Source: a bacterium UBP12_UBA5184 (GTDB taxonomy: Bacteria; Vulcanimicrobiota; Vulcanimicrobiia; Vulcanimicrobiales; Vulcanimicrobiaceae). From it: a DNA stretch of 16,309 nt. The stretch lies in the NCBI GenBank assembly GCA_002413145.1, contig DHWK01000169.1, positions 23,282-39,590 on the forward strand. Reading direction: 5' to 3'. Shown piece after piece: positions 6,206 through 13,769 of this stretch. The stretch's first letter is position 1; the number at the start of each line of letters is the position of its first letter. Under the pieces are notes generated by a model, which was not told where the DNA came from, ran no database searches, and was given only the letters and a program-made list of their open reading frames with translations. Made by a program: the position numbers and the translations under genes.

Positions 6206-7363
6206 CTATCCGGCGGCGGCGATGCGGCGGCTGTCCGCGAGCCCCTCGTAGATCGCCCGGATCCGGCCGCCCACCTTGCCGGCGTCGAAGCGCGACGCGA
6301 TCGAAGCGGCTGCGACGTGTCGCCCGGCGGTGAGCGATCTTTGCAGGGCGGCCGCGATCGCGGCCGCGATCGCGGCTGCGTCGGAGCCGACGACTGTGCC
6401 TTCATCGCCGAGGACATCTCGCGTCTGCGGCGTGTCGACGGCGACGACGGCGAGCCCGGCAGCCAGTGCCTCCACGAGAACGAGCCCCTGGGTCTCGCTG
6501 CGGCTGGTGAACGCCAAGACGTCCGCCGAGGCATAGACGTCCGGGAGCGAGTCGCGCGAGAATTCTCCGGCAAACGTCGTGCGGCCGGCGATGCCTAACC
6601 GGACTGCGGTCCGTTCGAGCATCTCGCGCTGCGGGCCGTCGCCGATCAGAACGAGGCGCGCCTCGGGAAAGTCGAGCCGCGCGAAGGCTCCCAGCGTCAA
6701 CTCGAGATTCTTCTCCCGGCCGAGTCGGCCGACGGCAAGCACCATTTTATCCGACGCCGTGACGCCGAGCCGGCGGCGCAGATCGTCGCGGCGCCTGCCT
6801 CCGGCGAATAATCCGACGTCGATCCCCGACGGAACGACTTCGATGCGCGGACGGACCCCGAGCTGGCGCAGACGTTCCTCCATCGCACGCGTGGGAACGA
6901 TGACGACGTCGGCGGCGTTGCAGTGGCTGCGCGTGAGGCTCGCGGCCGCGTTGCGCGTCAAGCGCGACTCGAACGGAAAATAGTGCGCGTATTCTTCGAG
7001 TTGCGTATGATACGTGAACACGTGCGGAACGTGCAGGCGCCGCGCGAGACGCGCGCCCATCCATCCGGTGACGAATGCGGAAAGGGTATGCACGATAGAG
7101 AGACGTTCGAGAAGCCGCGCGTCGGTTTCGTTCGGCAGCAGCGGTATCGTCAAGCGATATGCGGTACGGGTCGGCAGCGGTAGGGAGGGGATGCGCACGA
7201 CGTGTTCTTGCACTTCTTGATAACCGGGCATGCTGGGCGTAACGCACACGACGTCGTCGCCCTGCGCGCGAAGCGACGACGCGAGCGCATCGATCGAGGC
7301 GACGATTCCGTTTTGAATCGGGCGATAGCATTCGGTGAACAGCCCGACGTGCAGTTTGTTCAC
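6206..7363 (-). CDS. GT4 glycosyltransferase, diacylglycerol-glucosyltransferase-like
   Basis: Retaining GT-B enzyme, 385 residues from GTG 7363. The N-terminal domain MNKLHVGLFTECYRPIQNGI matches the GLFTDTYxPQxxGV-type opening of 1,2-diacylglycerol 3-glucosyltransferases and related mannosyltransferases. The family run VFTYHTQLEEYAHYFPF follows, and then PSGID. The donor-binding domain shows VGRLGREKNLE, GDGPQRE and the E-x7-E pair SETQGLVLVEA (Glu290, Glu298). It probably transfers a sugar from a nucleotide donor to a membrane lipid or polyprenyl-linked acceptor on the cytoplasmic side; the exact substrate is inference. The longer start TTG 7426 lies inside the promoter palindrome and adds a non-conserved tail, so GTG 7363 is preferred although no strong ribosome-binding site is visible. 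It stops 49 bp before the LexA-controlled operon on the same strand. Confidence 0.88.
   Translation of the reverse strand: MNKLHVGLFTECYRPIQNGIVASIDALASSLRAQGDDVVCVTPSMPGYQEVQEHVVRIPSLPLPTRTAYRLTIPLLPNETDARLLERLSIVHTLSAFVTGWMGARLARRLHVPHVFTYHTQLEEYAHYFPFESRLTRNAAASLTRSHCNAADVVIVPTRAMEERLRQLGVRPRIEVVPSGIDVGLFAGGRRRDDLRRRLGVTASDKMVLAVGRLGREKNLELTLGAFARLDFPEARLVLIGDGPQREMLERTAVRLGIAGRTTFAGEFSRDSLPDVYASADVLAFTSRSETQGLVLVEALAAGLAVVAVDTPQTRDVLGDEGTVVGSDAAAIAAAIAAALQRSLTAGRHVAAASIASRFDAGKVGGRIRAIYEGLADSRRIAAAG
6348..6383. repeat. Short 12-bp tandem repeat inside the glycosyltransferase gene
   Basis: GCGGCCGCGATC occurs twice back to back (6348-6359, 6360-6371) followed by a decayed third unit (6372-6383). 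On the coding strand it encodes the run AAAIAAAIAAAL near the protein C-terminus. Unit length is a multiple of three, so copy changes would keep the frame. Confidence 0.7.
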
Positions 7364-7397
7364 AGTTTGAGAATTGTTCGCATCAGCTTGGGGGACG

Positions 7398-7426
7398 CCT
7401 ATCTGGCCCGCGCGACGATTTGTCAA
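7398..7426 (-). promoter_or_regulatory. Candidate promoter of the GT4 gene, divergent
   Basis: On the minus strand: TTGACA (7426-7421), a 17-nt spacer, then GATAGG (7403-7398). The -35 is perfect and the -10 is poor (three of six). The predicted start near 7391 gives a leader of about 28 nt to GTG 7363. The -35 is one arm of the palindrome TGTCAACTTGACA, whose other arm is the -35 of the plus-strand promoter. Confidence 0.5.
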
Positions 7427-7427
7427 C

Positions 7428-7456
7428 TTGACAGCCCCAAACCCCTGTGCTAAGGT
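7428..7456 (+). promoter_or_regulatory. Strong sigma70-type promoter of the 3D-domain/ksgA transcript
   Basis: TTGACA (7428-7433), exactly 17 nt of spacer, then TAAGGT (7451-7456), preceded by an extended -10 dinucleotide TG at 7448-7449. The predicted start is about 7461-7463. This leaves an untranslated leader of about 158 nt before the coding region. Confidence 0.75.
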
Positions 7457-7460
7457 GCCC

Positions 7461-7618
7461 GAGGTCTGGGTGCCACACGGCCGTGGAACCTTGGGTTTGC
7501 TTCCTCGCTAGAAGTTTTCAACCCGCTACTTACCTGAACGGCGCCTCGTGGTGCATCGCAACCGTCAGTGAAACGTGCGGTGCGCGCGACGTGCTGTACG
7601 TCCAGAAAAGGAGCTGTG
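7461..7618 (+). ncRNA. Structured 5' leader, possible riboswitch (c-di-AMP-like?)
   Basis: The leader is non-coding as far as I can see and can fold into several hairpins: CAC-GGCC-GTG (7474-7483), an arm GGGTT/AACCC (7493-7497 with 7520-7524) enclosing CTTC/GAAG (7500-7503 with 7511-7514), and GCGCC-TCGT-GGTGC (7541-7554). Blocks recall the ydaO/yuaA c-di-AMP riboswitch in the same order: GTGGAACC (known aptamers have GGAGGAACC), a GGGTTTGCTTC run where GGGGTGAATC is expected, then a hairpin followed by CGCAACCGTCAG (known: GAATCCGTCAGCTAAC). The conserved GCTAAC is replaced by TGAAAC and the closing stem is weak. c-di-AMP switches commonly precede cell-wall hydrolase and Rpf/3D-type genes, which fits this gene. 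Class assignment is tentative; a structured leader is more secure than its ligand. Confidence 0.35.
7606..7613 (+). promoter_or_regulatory. Ribosome-binding site fixing a TTG start
   Basis: AAAAGGAG lies 5 nt before TTG 7619. The GTG at 7616 is only 2 nt away, and the in-frame ATG at 7568 is upstream of this site and would place it inside the coding region. The strong site therefore argues for TTG as the true start. Confidence 0.7.
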
Positions 7619-8653
7619 TTGATCGTTCACGATCACAAGCCCGCGACGTTTGTCGCAGCGAGCCTGTTAGCCTTAGGGCTGCTGCTCGGAACGGGCGCGC
7701 CCGGGCGCGCCGAAGATGCCACCTCAGCCCCAGCGTCTGCGCCGGCGAGAACCGTCTGGCTCGCGCAAGACGGCAACGAATCGCAGTATCCGACGCGTGC
7801 CTTGACGATTGCCGGTTTTCTGCGCGAACACGAGCCTGCGATCGGCGGCGACGACTATGTCTCGGCGCCGCTCGATTCCGCGCTCTACGAGGGAATGCAC
7901 GTCGAATACCGGCCCGCGGTTTCGGTCATTCTGTTCGACGGCGACAAACAACGCGAACTGCGCAGCTCGGCCGCTTCCGTCGAGGCGTTGCTCGCCTCGC
8001 TCAACGTCAAACTCGGACCAAGCGACGAAATCGCGCCCTCGCTCGATGCGCGCTTGCTGCCCAACGCCGTGGTGCGCATCGTGCGCGTCAAGACGTGGAT
8101 CGCGAAAATGCTCAAAACGATCCCGCAACCGGTGCGGCGGCGTGAAGTTGCGTCGCTCGAGCGCAGGACGAGCCGCGTGATCGACCCAGGCGCGCCTGGC
8201 CGTCGCGAGATTGTGGTGCGCTTCACCCAACGCGGCAACGAAAGTCCGCAACGCACCACGCTCGGCTCGCGCGTGCTGCGGGCCCCGCATCCGAAGATCG
8301 TCGCGGTCGGCAGCGCCGCGTTGGATTTTGCCGACGTCGCGCGCGATCGTTTCGCAATCGCGATGCACATCGCGGGCAGCGCGGTTCAAATGGTTGCGAC
8401 GGCATACGTCGCGGGTTGTTACGGCTGCAGCGGAATTACGGCGCTGGGATTACCGGCGGGACACGGCATCGTGGCAGTCGATCCGAGTTTCATTCCCCTG
8501 GGAACGAAGCTCTACGTGCCGGGTTACGGTCGCGCCGTAGCGGGCGATACGGGGGCCGCCATCAAGGGACGGCGCATCGATCTCGGCTTCAACAGCCTCG
8601 CCGCCGCCCTTCAATTCGGACGTCGCCAAATCAAGGTGTACGTGTTGCGATAG
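7619..8653 (+). CDS. Exported DUF348-G5-3D domain cell-wall protein (YabE/RpfB-like)
   Basis: 344 residues from TTG 7619. Residues 9-32 are a signal peptide (hydrophobic VAASLLALGLLLG, cleavage near GRAEDA). Two DUF348-type repeats follow (about 44-104 and 101-158; LTIAGFLREHEP and VEALLASLNVKLGPSDEI are their helices), then a diverged G5-like segment (about 158-228), then a C-terminal 3D domain (258-344). The 3D domain keeps its three Asp residues in VAVDPSFIPLGTKLYVPG (D288), AGDTGAAIKG (D310) and RIDLGF (D321), and the opening ATAYVAGCYGCSG. 3D domains belong to the double-psi-beta-barrel lytic transglycosylases related to MltA, so the protein probably cleaves peptidoglycan. Position before ksgA matches Bacillus yabE-rnmV-ksgA, with rnmV missing here. 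Confidence 0.9.
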   Translation: MIVHDHKPATFVAASLLALGLLLGTGAPGRAEDATSAPASAPARTVWLAQDGNESQYPTRALTIAGFLREHEPAIGGDDYVSAPLDSALYEGMHVEYRPAVSVILFDGDKQRELRSSAASVEALLASLNVKLGPSDEIAPSLDARLLPNAVVRIVRVKTWIAKMLKTIPQPVRRREVASLERRTSRVIDPGAPGRREIVVRFTQRGNESPQRTTLGSRVLRAPHPKIVAVGSAALDFADVARDRFAIAMHIAGSAVQMVATAYVAGCYGCSGITALGLPAGHGIVAVDPSFIPLGTKLYVPGYGRAVAGDTGAAIKGRRIDLGFNSLAAALQFGRRQIKVYVLR

Positions 8654-8682
8654 ATCCGAGCGAGCGACTCCATCCGCGTGCT

Positions 8683-9498
8683 TTGCTGACCGCGCGCGGT
8701 CTGCGACCGAAGAAACATCTCGCTCAGCATTTCCTGATGGACGGCGGAGCGGCGCGAAAAATCGCGTCGCTCTGCGTCTCGGCGCCGGGCGAATCGATCT
8801 TCGAAATCGGGGCCGGGACGGGAACCCTGACCGCCGCGCTCGTACGTGAGGGTGCGCGGGTCGTGGCGCTCGAGATCGATCCAGACCTGATCGCGATCTT
8901 ACGCGAGCGAGCCGATCTCGAAACGGCGCGAATCGTCGAGGCCGACGCGCTGACCTACGATTTCGATGCCGCGACCGAAGACAAACCCTGGATCGCCGCC
9001 GGCAATCTGCCATACAACATCGCAACGCCGCTCATCCTGAGCTGGCTCGAGGCTGCGAACCCTCCGCTGCGCATCGTCGCGATGGTGCAGCGTGACGTCG
9101 CCGAACGCTTAACGGCGCAACCGGGGACGCGGGCGTACGGCAGCCTGAGCGTCGTGGTGCAGTATGCCACGCGCGTGCGGCGCGCCCTCACGCTCGGGCC
9201 GAACGCTTTTCATCCGCGGCCGAAAGTCCAGAGTACGGTCGTGGTGCTCGAACGGCGCGACGACCCGGCGGTCGCGTGCCGAAACCGCGACTTCTTCTTC
9301 CGCGTCGTGCGCGGCGCGTTCGCCTATCGGCGCAAAACACTCGCCAACAGCCTCGAACTCGCGCTCGGAATCCCGCGCGAGCGCGTGCAAGCGACACTTT
9401 CGGAAATCGCTCTCGACCGCGAAATCCGCGGCGAGCGTCTCGATCTCGCGGCTTTCGCCGGCCTCGCCGATCGCCTAGAGGAACCGCCGCAGCGATAG
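8683..9498 (+). CDS. rsmA: 16S rRNA dimethyladenosine transferase KsgA/RsmA
   Basis: S-adenosylmethionine-dependent dimethylation of two adjacent adenosines in the 3' hairpin of 16S rRNA during late 30S assembly. 271 residues from TTG 8683. Motifs in order: GLRPKKHLAQHFLMD (N-terminal RNA-contact run), FEIGAGTGTLTAAL (residues 40-53, SAM motif I), ALEIDPDL (motif II), EADALTYD, AGNLPYNIATPLI (catalytic NLPY, 108-111), VQRDVAERL, and the C-terminal FHPRPKVQSTVV. TTG 8683 is the only conventional in-frame start before the KKHLAQHF block; it has no good ribosome-binding site, and nothing usable exists further upstream in frame. The 29-bp gap after the 3D-domain gene and the absence of a promoter suggest co-transcription. 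Confidence 0.94.
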   Translation: MLTARGLRPKKHLAQHFLMDGGAARKIASLCVSAPGESIFEIGAGTGTLTAALVREGARVVALEIDPDLIAILRERADLETARIVEADALTYDFDAATEDKPWIAAGNLPYNIATPLILSWLEAANPPLRIVAMVQRDVAERLTAQPGTRAYGSLSVVVQYATRVRRALTLGPNAFHPRPKVQSTVVVLERRDDPAVACRNRDFFFRVVRGAFAYRRKTLANSLELALGIPRERVQATLSEIALDREIRGERLDLAAFAGLADRLEEPPQR

Positions 9499-9544
9499 CG
9501 GGCCGCTAGGAGTCTCACCTTTCGAGCGTCAACCGGCAGCAGGC

Positions 9545-10297
9545 ATGTCATCGTCCACGCAGACCGGCTGGCCACGCGGCGTCTTTAGCGTCTTCCCGAC
9601 GATACTGCTAGCGGCCGGCGCGGTCGCGATCGCGTTTCTCGCACTCCTGGTCTTTTTCGCTCTCGCGATCAAGAGCGGCCACATGGACCCTCACCACCCG
9701 CGCCGCATCTCGGTGATGGTGCAGCTGCTCGCGGAGCTCGCGATCTACCTCCCCGTCGGAACGTATTTGCTGATTTTGCTGCCGCGCTTGGCAAAACGCT
9801 CGCTCGGCGAACTCGGATTGCGGCCCCCCGGCTGGCGTGAAATCGGGATCGGACTCGCCGGGGCGATCCTCATGACGCTGGTCGTCAACTCGCTCGGCGC
9901 GCTGATGCTGGCCCTCACGCATCGCCACGACACGGAAGCGGCGATCGCCTTGCTCAAACAGATCAAGACGCCCGGCGAGAAATACGTCTTCGTCGCGATC
10001 GCGACGGCCCTCGCTCCGATGCTCGAAGAGTTAGGGTTTCGCGTCTTCCTGTTCAACGCGTTCGCACGCTACGCTCCGGTGCCGCTGGCCATCTTCTTAA
10101 GCGGCGCGATTTTCGGACTCGTGCACAGCGCCGCCCTTCCGCAATTGCTCACCATCGCGATCCCGCTGGCCTCGGGAGGGATGGTGCTTGCCCTCATCTA
10201 CGTCTGGTCGCGCAATTACTGGTCGAGTGTAATCACTCACGCATTGTTCAACGCGATACCCCTGACCCTGTATTTTGTCTTTCACATCAAGACGTAG
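9545..10297 (+). CDS. CPBP-family intramembrane protease (CAAX/bacteriocin-processing type)
   Basis: Polytopic membrane protein of 250 residues with about six to eight hydrophobic segments (for example 18-41, 58-80, 100-124, 147-160, 180-195, 203-222). The ABI/CPBP signature is intact: MLEELGFR (Glu161, Glu162, Arg166; EExxxR), IFGLVHS (Phe190, His194; FxxxH) and THALFNA (His232, Asn236; HxxxN). These form the glutamate-type intramembrane protease site of the Rce1-like family. ATG at 9545 is preceded by AGCAGG. It lies 46 bp after ksgA and 14 bp before a glycosyltransferase. The substrate is unknown; in bacteria the family is linked to immunity, membrane-protein maturation or regulation. Confidence 0.9.
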   Translation: MSSSTQTGWPRGVFSVFPTILLAAGAVAIAFLALLVFFALAIKSGHMDPHHPRRISVMVQLLAELAIYLPVGTYLLILLPRLAKRSLGELGLRPPGWREIGIGLAGAILMTLVVNSLGALMLALTHRHDTEAAIALLKQIKTPGEKYVFVAIATALAPMLEELGFRVFLFNAFARYAPVPLAIFLSGAIFGLVHSAALPQLLTIAIPLASGGMVLALIYVWSRNYWSSVITHALFNAIPLTLYFVFHIKT

Positions 10298-10311
10298 GAG
10301 ATCGAAACGGC

Positions 10312-11385
10312 GTGTTGCGCATCGGGGTCGACGCCGCCAACTTTCCCCAGGATCGGCGTGGGATGGGTCGCGTCGCGCGCGGCGTCCTCGCGACGGCGCG
10401 CGCTTCGGTCGATATCGCCATCGAGTTGATTTCTCTGCGTCGCAATAACGACGCCGCGCTCGCTGCGGAATTCGGCGACCTGCCCGTGCAGCGGCCGGCG
10501 CAAGCGGCGCGGCGCGATGCGTACGACGTCGTGTGGTACCCGTGGAACGGAATGCGCTTTCGCAGCGCGGCTCCGGCACTGGTGACGATCAACGACACCT
10601 TCGCCTTCGACGAACCGCACCGCGATCCGATCGCGCGCTGGCGCGAGCAGGCGCCGATTCGCCGTGCGGTTCGCGATGCCGCGCGGATCAGTACGATCTC
10701 GCACTGGAGCCGCGAACGTCTCGTGCGCGTCCTCGACGTCGACCCGCAGCGCATTACGGTCATCCATCCCGCACCCGATCCATTCTTCACCCCGGGCGAC
10801 GACGAGGGCATTCCGCCCTCGCTCGCCGGCAAACGCTACGTGCTGTTGGTCGGGGCGCGCGAGCCCCGCAAGAACGCGCGGGTCTTGCTCGCGGCTGCCG
10901 TCCGCGCGCTGCGCACGCCGGCCGAGACGCTCGCCGTCGTCGGCGGCCTCACTCCGGAGGACGAGAGATTCGCCAAGGGCCTCGCGCTGACGACGCACGT
11001 GATCGACGTCGACGACGCGCTGCTGCGCGCGCTGTATCGTAACGCCGCCGTCGTCGCCGTTCCGTCGAGCGCCGAAGGTTACGGCCTGGTCGCCGTCGAG
11101 GCGATGGCCTGCGGCGCTCCGGTTCTTGCGGCCGACGCCGCGGCTCTCCCCGAGGCAAGCGCCGGCGCCGCCGAGTTGTTGCCGCCGGCAGACATCGAAG
11201 CCTGGAGCCGCGCGCTGCGCCGCATCCTCGACGAGCCGGCACACGCCTCGGCCTTGCGCGCAGCGGGGCTCGCACGGACCGCCGGCAGCGACCGCTCCGC
11301 GCCCGGCTTACTCTTGCTCGCCCTCTTGCGCGAAGTCGCGCACGGCCGGCCCGGCCAGCACGGCCTCGGCGACGAACGCGCGTAA
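10312..11385 (+). CDS. GT4-family glycosyltransferase
   Basis: GT-B retaining glycosyltransferase, 357 residues from GTG 10312 (GGAG ends 11 nt upstream; TTG 10315 is an alternative). The N-terminal half has RIGVDAANFPQDRRGMGRVA, the glycine-rich acceptor-side opening of WbdA/mannosyltransferase-like enzymes, plus TINDTFAFD and TISHWSRERL. The donor domain has VLLVGAREPRKNARVLL, LYRNAAVVAVPSSAEGYG, and the E-x7-E pair Glu255/Glu263 in EGYGLVAVEAMACGAPVLA. Activity is probably addition of a hexose to an envelope polysaccharide or lipid carrier; substrate unknown. The 14-bp gap after the CPBP gene suggests one transcript. Its last 78 bp overlap the 3' end of the convergent glycosyltransferase on the other strand. 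Confidence 0.87.
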   Translation: MLRIGVDAANFPQDRRGMGRVARGVLATARASVDIAIELISLRRNNDAALAAEFGDLPVQRPAQAARRDAYDVVWYPWNGMRFRSAAPALVTINDTFAFDEPHRDPIARWREQAPIRRAVRDAARISTISHWSRERLVRVLDVDPQRITVIHPAPDPFFTPGDDEGIPPSLAGKRYVLLVGAREPRKNARVLLAAAVRALRTPAETLAVVGGLTPEDERFAKGLALTTHVIDVDDALLRALYRNAAVVAVPSSAEGYGLVAVEAMACGAPVLAADAAALPEASAGAAELLPPADIEAWSRALRRILDEPAHASALRAAGLARTAGSDRSAPGLLLLALLREVAHGRPGQHGLGDERA

Positions 11386-12444
11386 GCGAGCGACGAAGCG
11401 TTCCGGCGAGAACGTCAGCGCGTGCGCGCGCAGAATCGCCGGATCGTAACGTCGCGATCCGTAACCGGCGACGAGCGAGGCCAGCGCTTCCGGCGCCTGT
11501 TCGAAGAAGAGTTCGCCAGTAACGCCCGGGATGACCGTCTCGAGCGCGCCGCCCGAGCCGTAGGCGAAGACCGGACGACCCGACGCGTTTGCCTCGAGCG
11601 CAACCAAGCCATAGTCTTCTTCCGCCGTGACGATGACCGCACGCGCTCGGCCCATCACCGTCTGCAATGCGTCGTCGCCGAGCGCTCCGAGAAATTCGGT
11701 CCGCGTCCCGGCTGCAGCACGTTTGAGCGCCGCTTCGGCCGGGCCGACGCCGACGATCTTCAACTCGACATTCGCCTTCGCGCAGGCCGCAACCGCGATC
11801 TCGACGCGTTTGTACGGCAGTAGCCGGGAGACCACCAGGAAGTATCCGCCCAAACCGCCGCCGACGCGAAAACGATCGACGTCGACGGGACAGTGCAAGA
11901 CGCGCGCTCCACGCCCGTAATAGCGTCGCACTCGATCGGCGACGTTCTGCGAGTTGGCGATGTAGGCCGTCGGACGCTGCGCGGCGCGCCGATCCCATTC
12001 GGTCAGACGCGCTACCAGTGGGCGCGCGAAGCGCGCCGCGCCGAATCCGCCGACGTAGTCATCGTAAGCGAACGCGAAACGGCTAACGGTATTGATGTAA
12101 CATACGTGAACGGCGTCCGGACGGAAGCGAACGCCCTTCGCCCAAGCGGTCGTCGAGCTGACGATCAGATCGTACGACGAAAGATCGAAATGCTCGAACG
12201 CGGCCGGATAGAATGGCGCGAGCAAGCGAAAACCGCGCCGCGCGAAGGGGACGCGCTGCAGTGCCGAGGTGCGCACGCGCGAAGCGTCCACCAGATCCCC
12301 GGTAGCCTTCGCGTCGAAGAGCGCGGTGTAGACCGGCGCATCGGGATAGGCGCGGGCGATGTGCGCGAAAACCCGTTCCGCGCCGCCGCGCTGGTTCAGA
12401 TAGTCGTGGACGAGAGCGACGCGAGGAGCGGCGGGCGCTCGCAA
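11308..12444 (-). CDS. GT4-family glycosyltransferase (WbaZ-like)
   Basis: 378 residues from TTG 12444, the first start before the conserved RVALVHDYLNQRGGAERVFA opening (residues 8-27). That opening, followed by YDLIVSSTTAWAKGV (91-105), VHVCYINTVSRFAF (112-125) and YIANSQNVADRVRRYYGR (161-178), matches the WbaZ-like mannosyltransferase group of O-antigen/exopolysaccharide synthesis. The donor site has VVSRLLPYKRVEIAV, IVGVGP and the E-x7-E pair Glu276/Glu284 in EEDYGLVALEANASG. The specific sugar is inference. It starts 11 bp after the stop of the M16-like gene and is probably co-transcribed with it. No strong ribosome-binding site is visible. Its 3' end overlaps the opposite glycosyltransferase by 78 bp. 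Confidence 0.88.
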   Translation of the reverse strand: MRAPAAPRVALVHDYLNQRGGAERVFAHIARAYPDAPVYTALFDAKATGDLVDASRVRTSALQRVPFARRGFRLLAPFYPAAFEHFDLSSYDLIVSSTTAWAKGVRFRPDAVHVCYINTVSRFAFAYDDYVGGFGAARFARPLVARLTEWDRRAAQRPTAYIANSQNVADRVRRYYGRGARVLHCPVDVDRFRVGGGLGGYFLVVSRLLPYKRVEIAVAACAKANVELKIVGVGPAEAALKRAAAGTRTEFLGALGDDALQTVMGRARAVIVTAEEDYGLVALEANASGRPVFAYGSGGALETVIPGVTGELFFEQAPEALASLVAGYGSRRYDPAILRAHALTFSPERFVARLRAFVAEAVLAGPAVRDFAQEGEQE

Positions 12445-12455
12445 ATCGCCGGCTA

Positions 12456-13769
12456 TTAGCCTTCGGATGCCGAGCGCGGCAAGACCAAGGCGACGATGTA
12501 CCGCTGCAAATACTTCTTGGCGACGCGCTGCACGTCGGCCGGCGTCGTCCGTTCGATCGAGTCGAGCGCGGCGTTGATCGCATCGGCGCCGAGACCCTGC
12601 CCGCCGAGCGTCCCCAAGAAATACGAGCGATCCGAGAGCGTGACGGCGTCGGTGATGAACGCGCCCTCGGCCGTGGTCTTAAAGCCGCGCAGCGAGACGG
12701 ACGAGAGGGGCCGCGCGGCGAGCGATTTCGAGACGACGAACAGTTCGCGGATGGCGAGCATCGAATCGACCCGGCCGCCGTTCACGTAGACGACGACGCT
12801 GGCCGGCGCTCCATCGTACAGATACGCGGCCCCGACCGAGCGCTGCACGGCCCCGAGCGTTGTCGCACTCGTCCGTTCGAACGCGTTGGCAAGCAGCGAC
12901 TGCAGCACGAGCATCGCGCCGAAGTCCCGGCTGCCCGGCGACGGCGCCGCGAATCCGACGACGACCAGCGGAGCGCCGATATCGCGATGTGCGACGATGC
13001 GCGGAGCGTTTTCCGGTATCGCGCGAACCTTGCCCGCGAGGGAAGCCGGCGCGCCCTGCGGCAGGCCGTCGCCGAGCGCGCGTAGTGCGGCCGAGAGCGC
13101 GGGCCGCACGGCGCCGACGGCGCTCGCGCTGACCCCGCCGCGCCGGTACTGCGCGCGATAGAAGGTCGTCAGGTCGTCGGACGAGAGCGCCGCGAGCGAA
13201 GCCGTAGTCCCGAAGGCGGGCAACCCGGCGCCGCTCGAGTAGTAGGATCGGCGGAACATCTCGAGCGCGACCGAGCGGGCGTCGCCTTCGATCTCGTTCA
13301 CGCGCGCGCTCAAGGCCGCGCGCGCCGCGGCGATCGTCGCCGCCGAAAAGTCCGGCGCCGCGAGAGCGCGCGTAAACAAGGCGAGCATCGCCGGAAGGGC
13401 TTCTGAACGCGCTTCGAGGTAGAATCGCGCCGCGCGCGGATCGATCGAATACTGCAGGCTCCCGCCGCGCGAAGCGATCGCGTCGCGTAGCGCCACGCCG
13501 TCGACGGGCGTACGAGCCAGGCACTCGGCGACGAGCGCCGCGACGCCGTTTTGCGCCGCCGTCTGACGATCGAGCCCCGCGCCGAAAAAGATCTGCACGC
13601 CGCTCAGGCTCGCGTCGGCGTCGTTTTCGCTCTGAAGCTTGAGGGAGCCGAGGTCGTCCAGCGTCGCCTTGGGGAAACGTTGGGCCGGCGCCGGCGTCGG
13701 CGGCGCGGCGCCTACCACGGCGAAGGCGGCGGCCAGCGCGAGCGCCGTCGCGCGAAGGCGACCGTTCAC
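12456..13769 (-). CDS. Exported M16-peptidase-like protein lacking the zinc site (second of pair)
   Basis: 437 residues from GTG 13769, whose GTGA overlaps the stop of the preceding M16-like gene. Residues 1-22 form a signal peptide (ATALALAAAFAVVGAAPP). The fold is recognisable as M16: a first half with GVQIFFGAGLDRQTAAQNGVAALVAECLA (57-85), the helical pair SAATIAAARAALSARVNEIEGDAR, and a second half with GAPLVVVGFAAPSPGSRDFGAMLVLQ and the closing VQRVAKKYLQRYIVALVLP. Where active members have HxxEH after GLAH-like residues, this protein reads A-L-V-A-E, so the zinc ligands are missing. The likely role is structural or substrate binding in a complex with its partner, not proteolysis. The frame is open upstream to 14294, but that part shadows the partner gene. 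Confidence 0.83.
   Translation of the reverse strand: MNGRLRATALALAAAFAVVGAAPPTPAPAQRFPKATLDDLGSLKLQSENDADASLSGVQIFFGAGLDRQTAAQNGVAALVAECLARTPVDGVALRDAIASRGGSLQYSIDPRAARFYLEARSEALPAMLALFTRALAAPDFSAATIAAARAALSARVNEIEGDARSVALEMFRRSYYSSGAGLPAFGTTASLAALSSDDLTTFYRAQYRRGGVSASAVGAVRPALSAALRALGDGLPQGAPASLAGKVRAIPENAPRIVAHRDIGAPLVVVGFAAPSPGSRDFGAMLVLQSLLANAFERTSATTLGAVQRSVGAAYLYDGAPASVVVYVNGGRVDSMLAIRELFVVSKSLAARPLSSVSLRGFKTTAEGAFITDAVTLSDRSYFLGTLGGQGLGADAINAALDSIERTTPADVQRVAKKYLQRYIVALVLPRSASEG

Noticed and set aside
7461..7570. 6S RNA, SRP RNA, tmRNA or RNase P RNA in the leader
   Set aside because: Too short for a 6S-type long bulged hairpin, and no diagnostic SRP, tmRNA or RNase P core motifs were seen. 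A cis-acting leader fits better.
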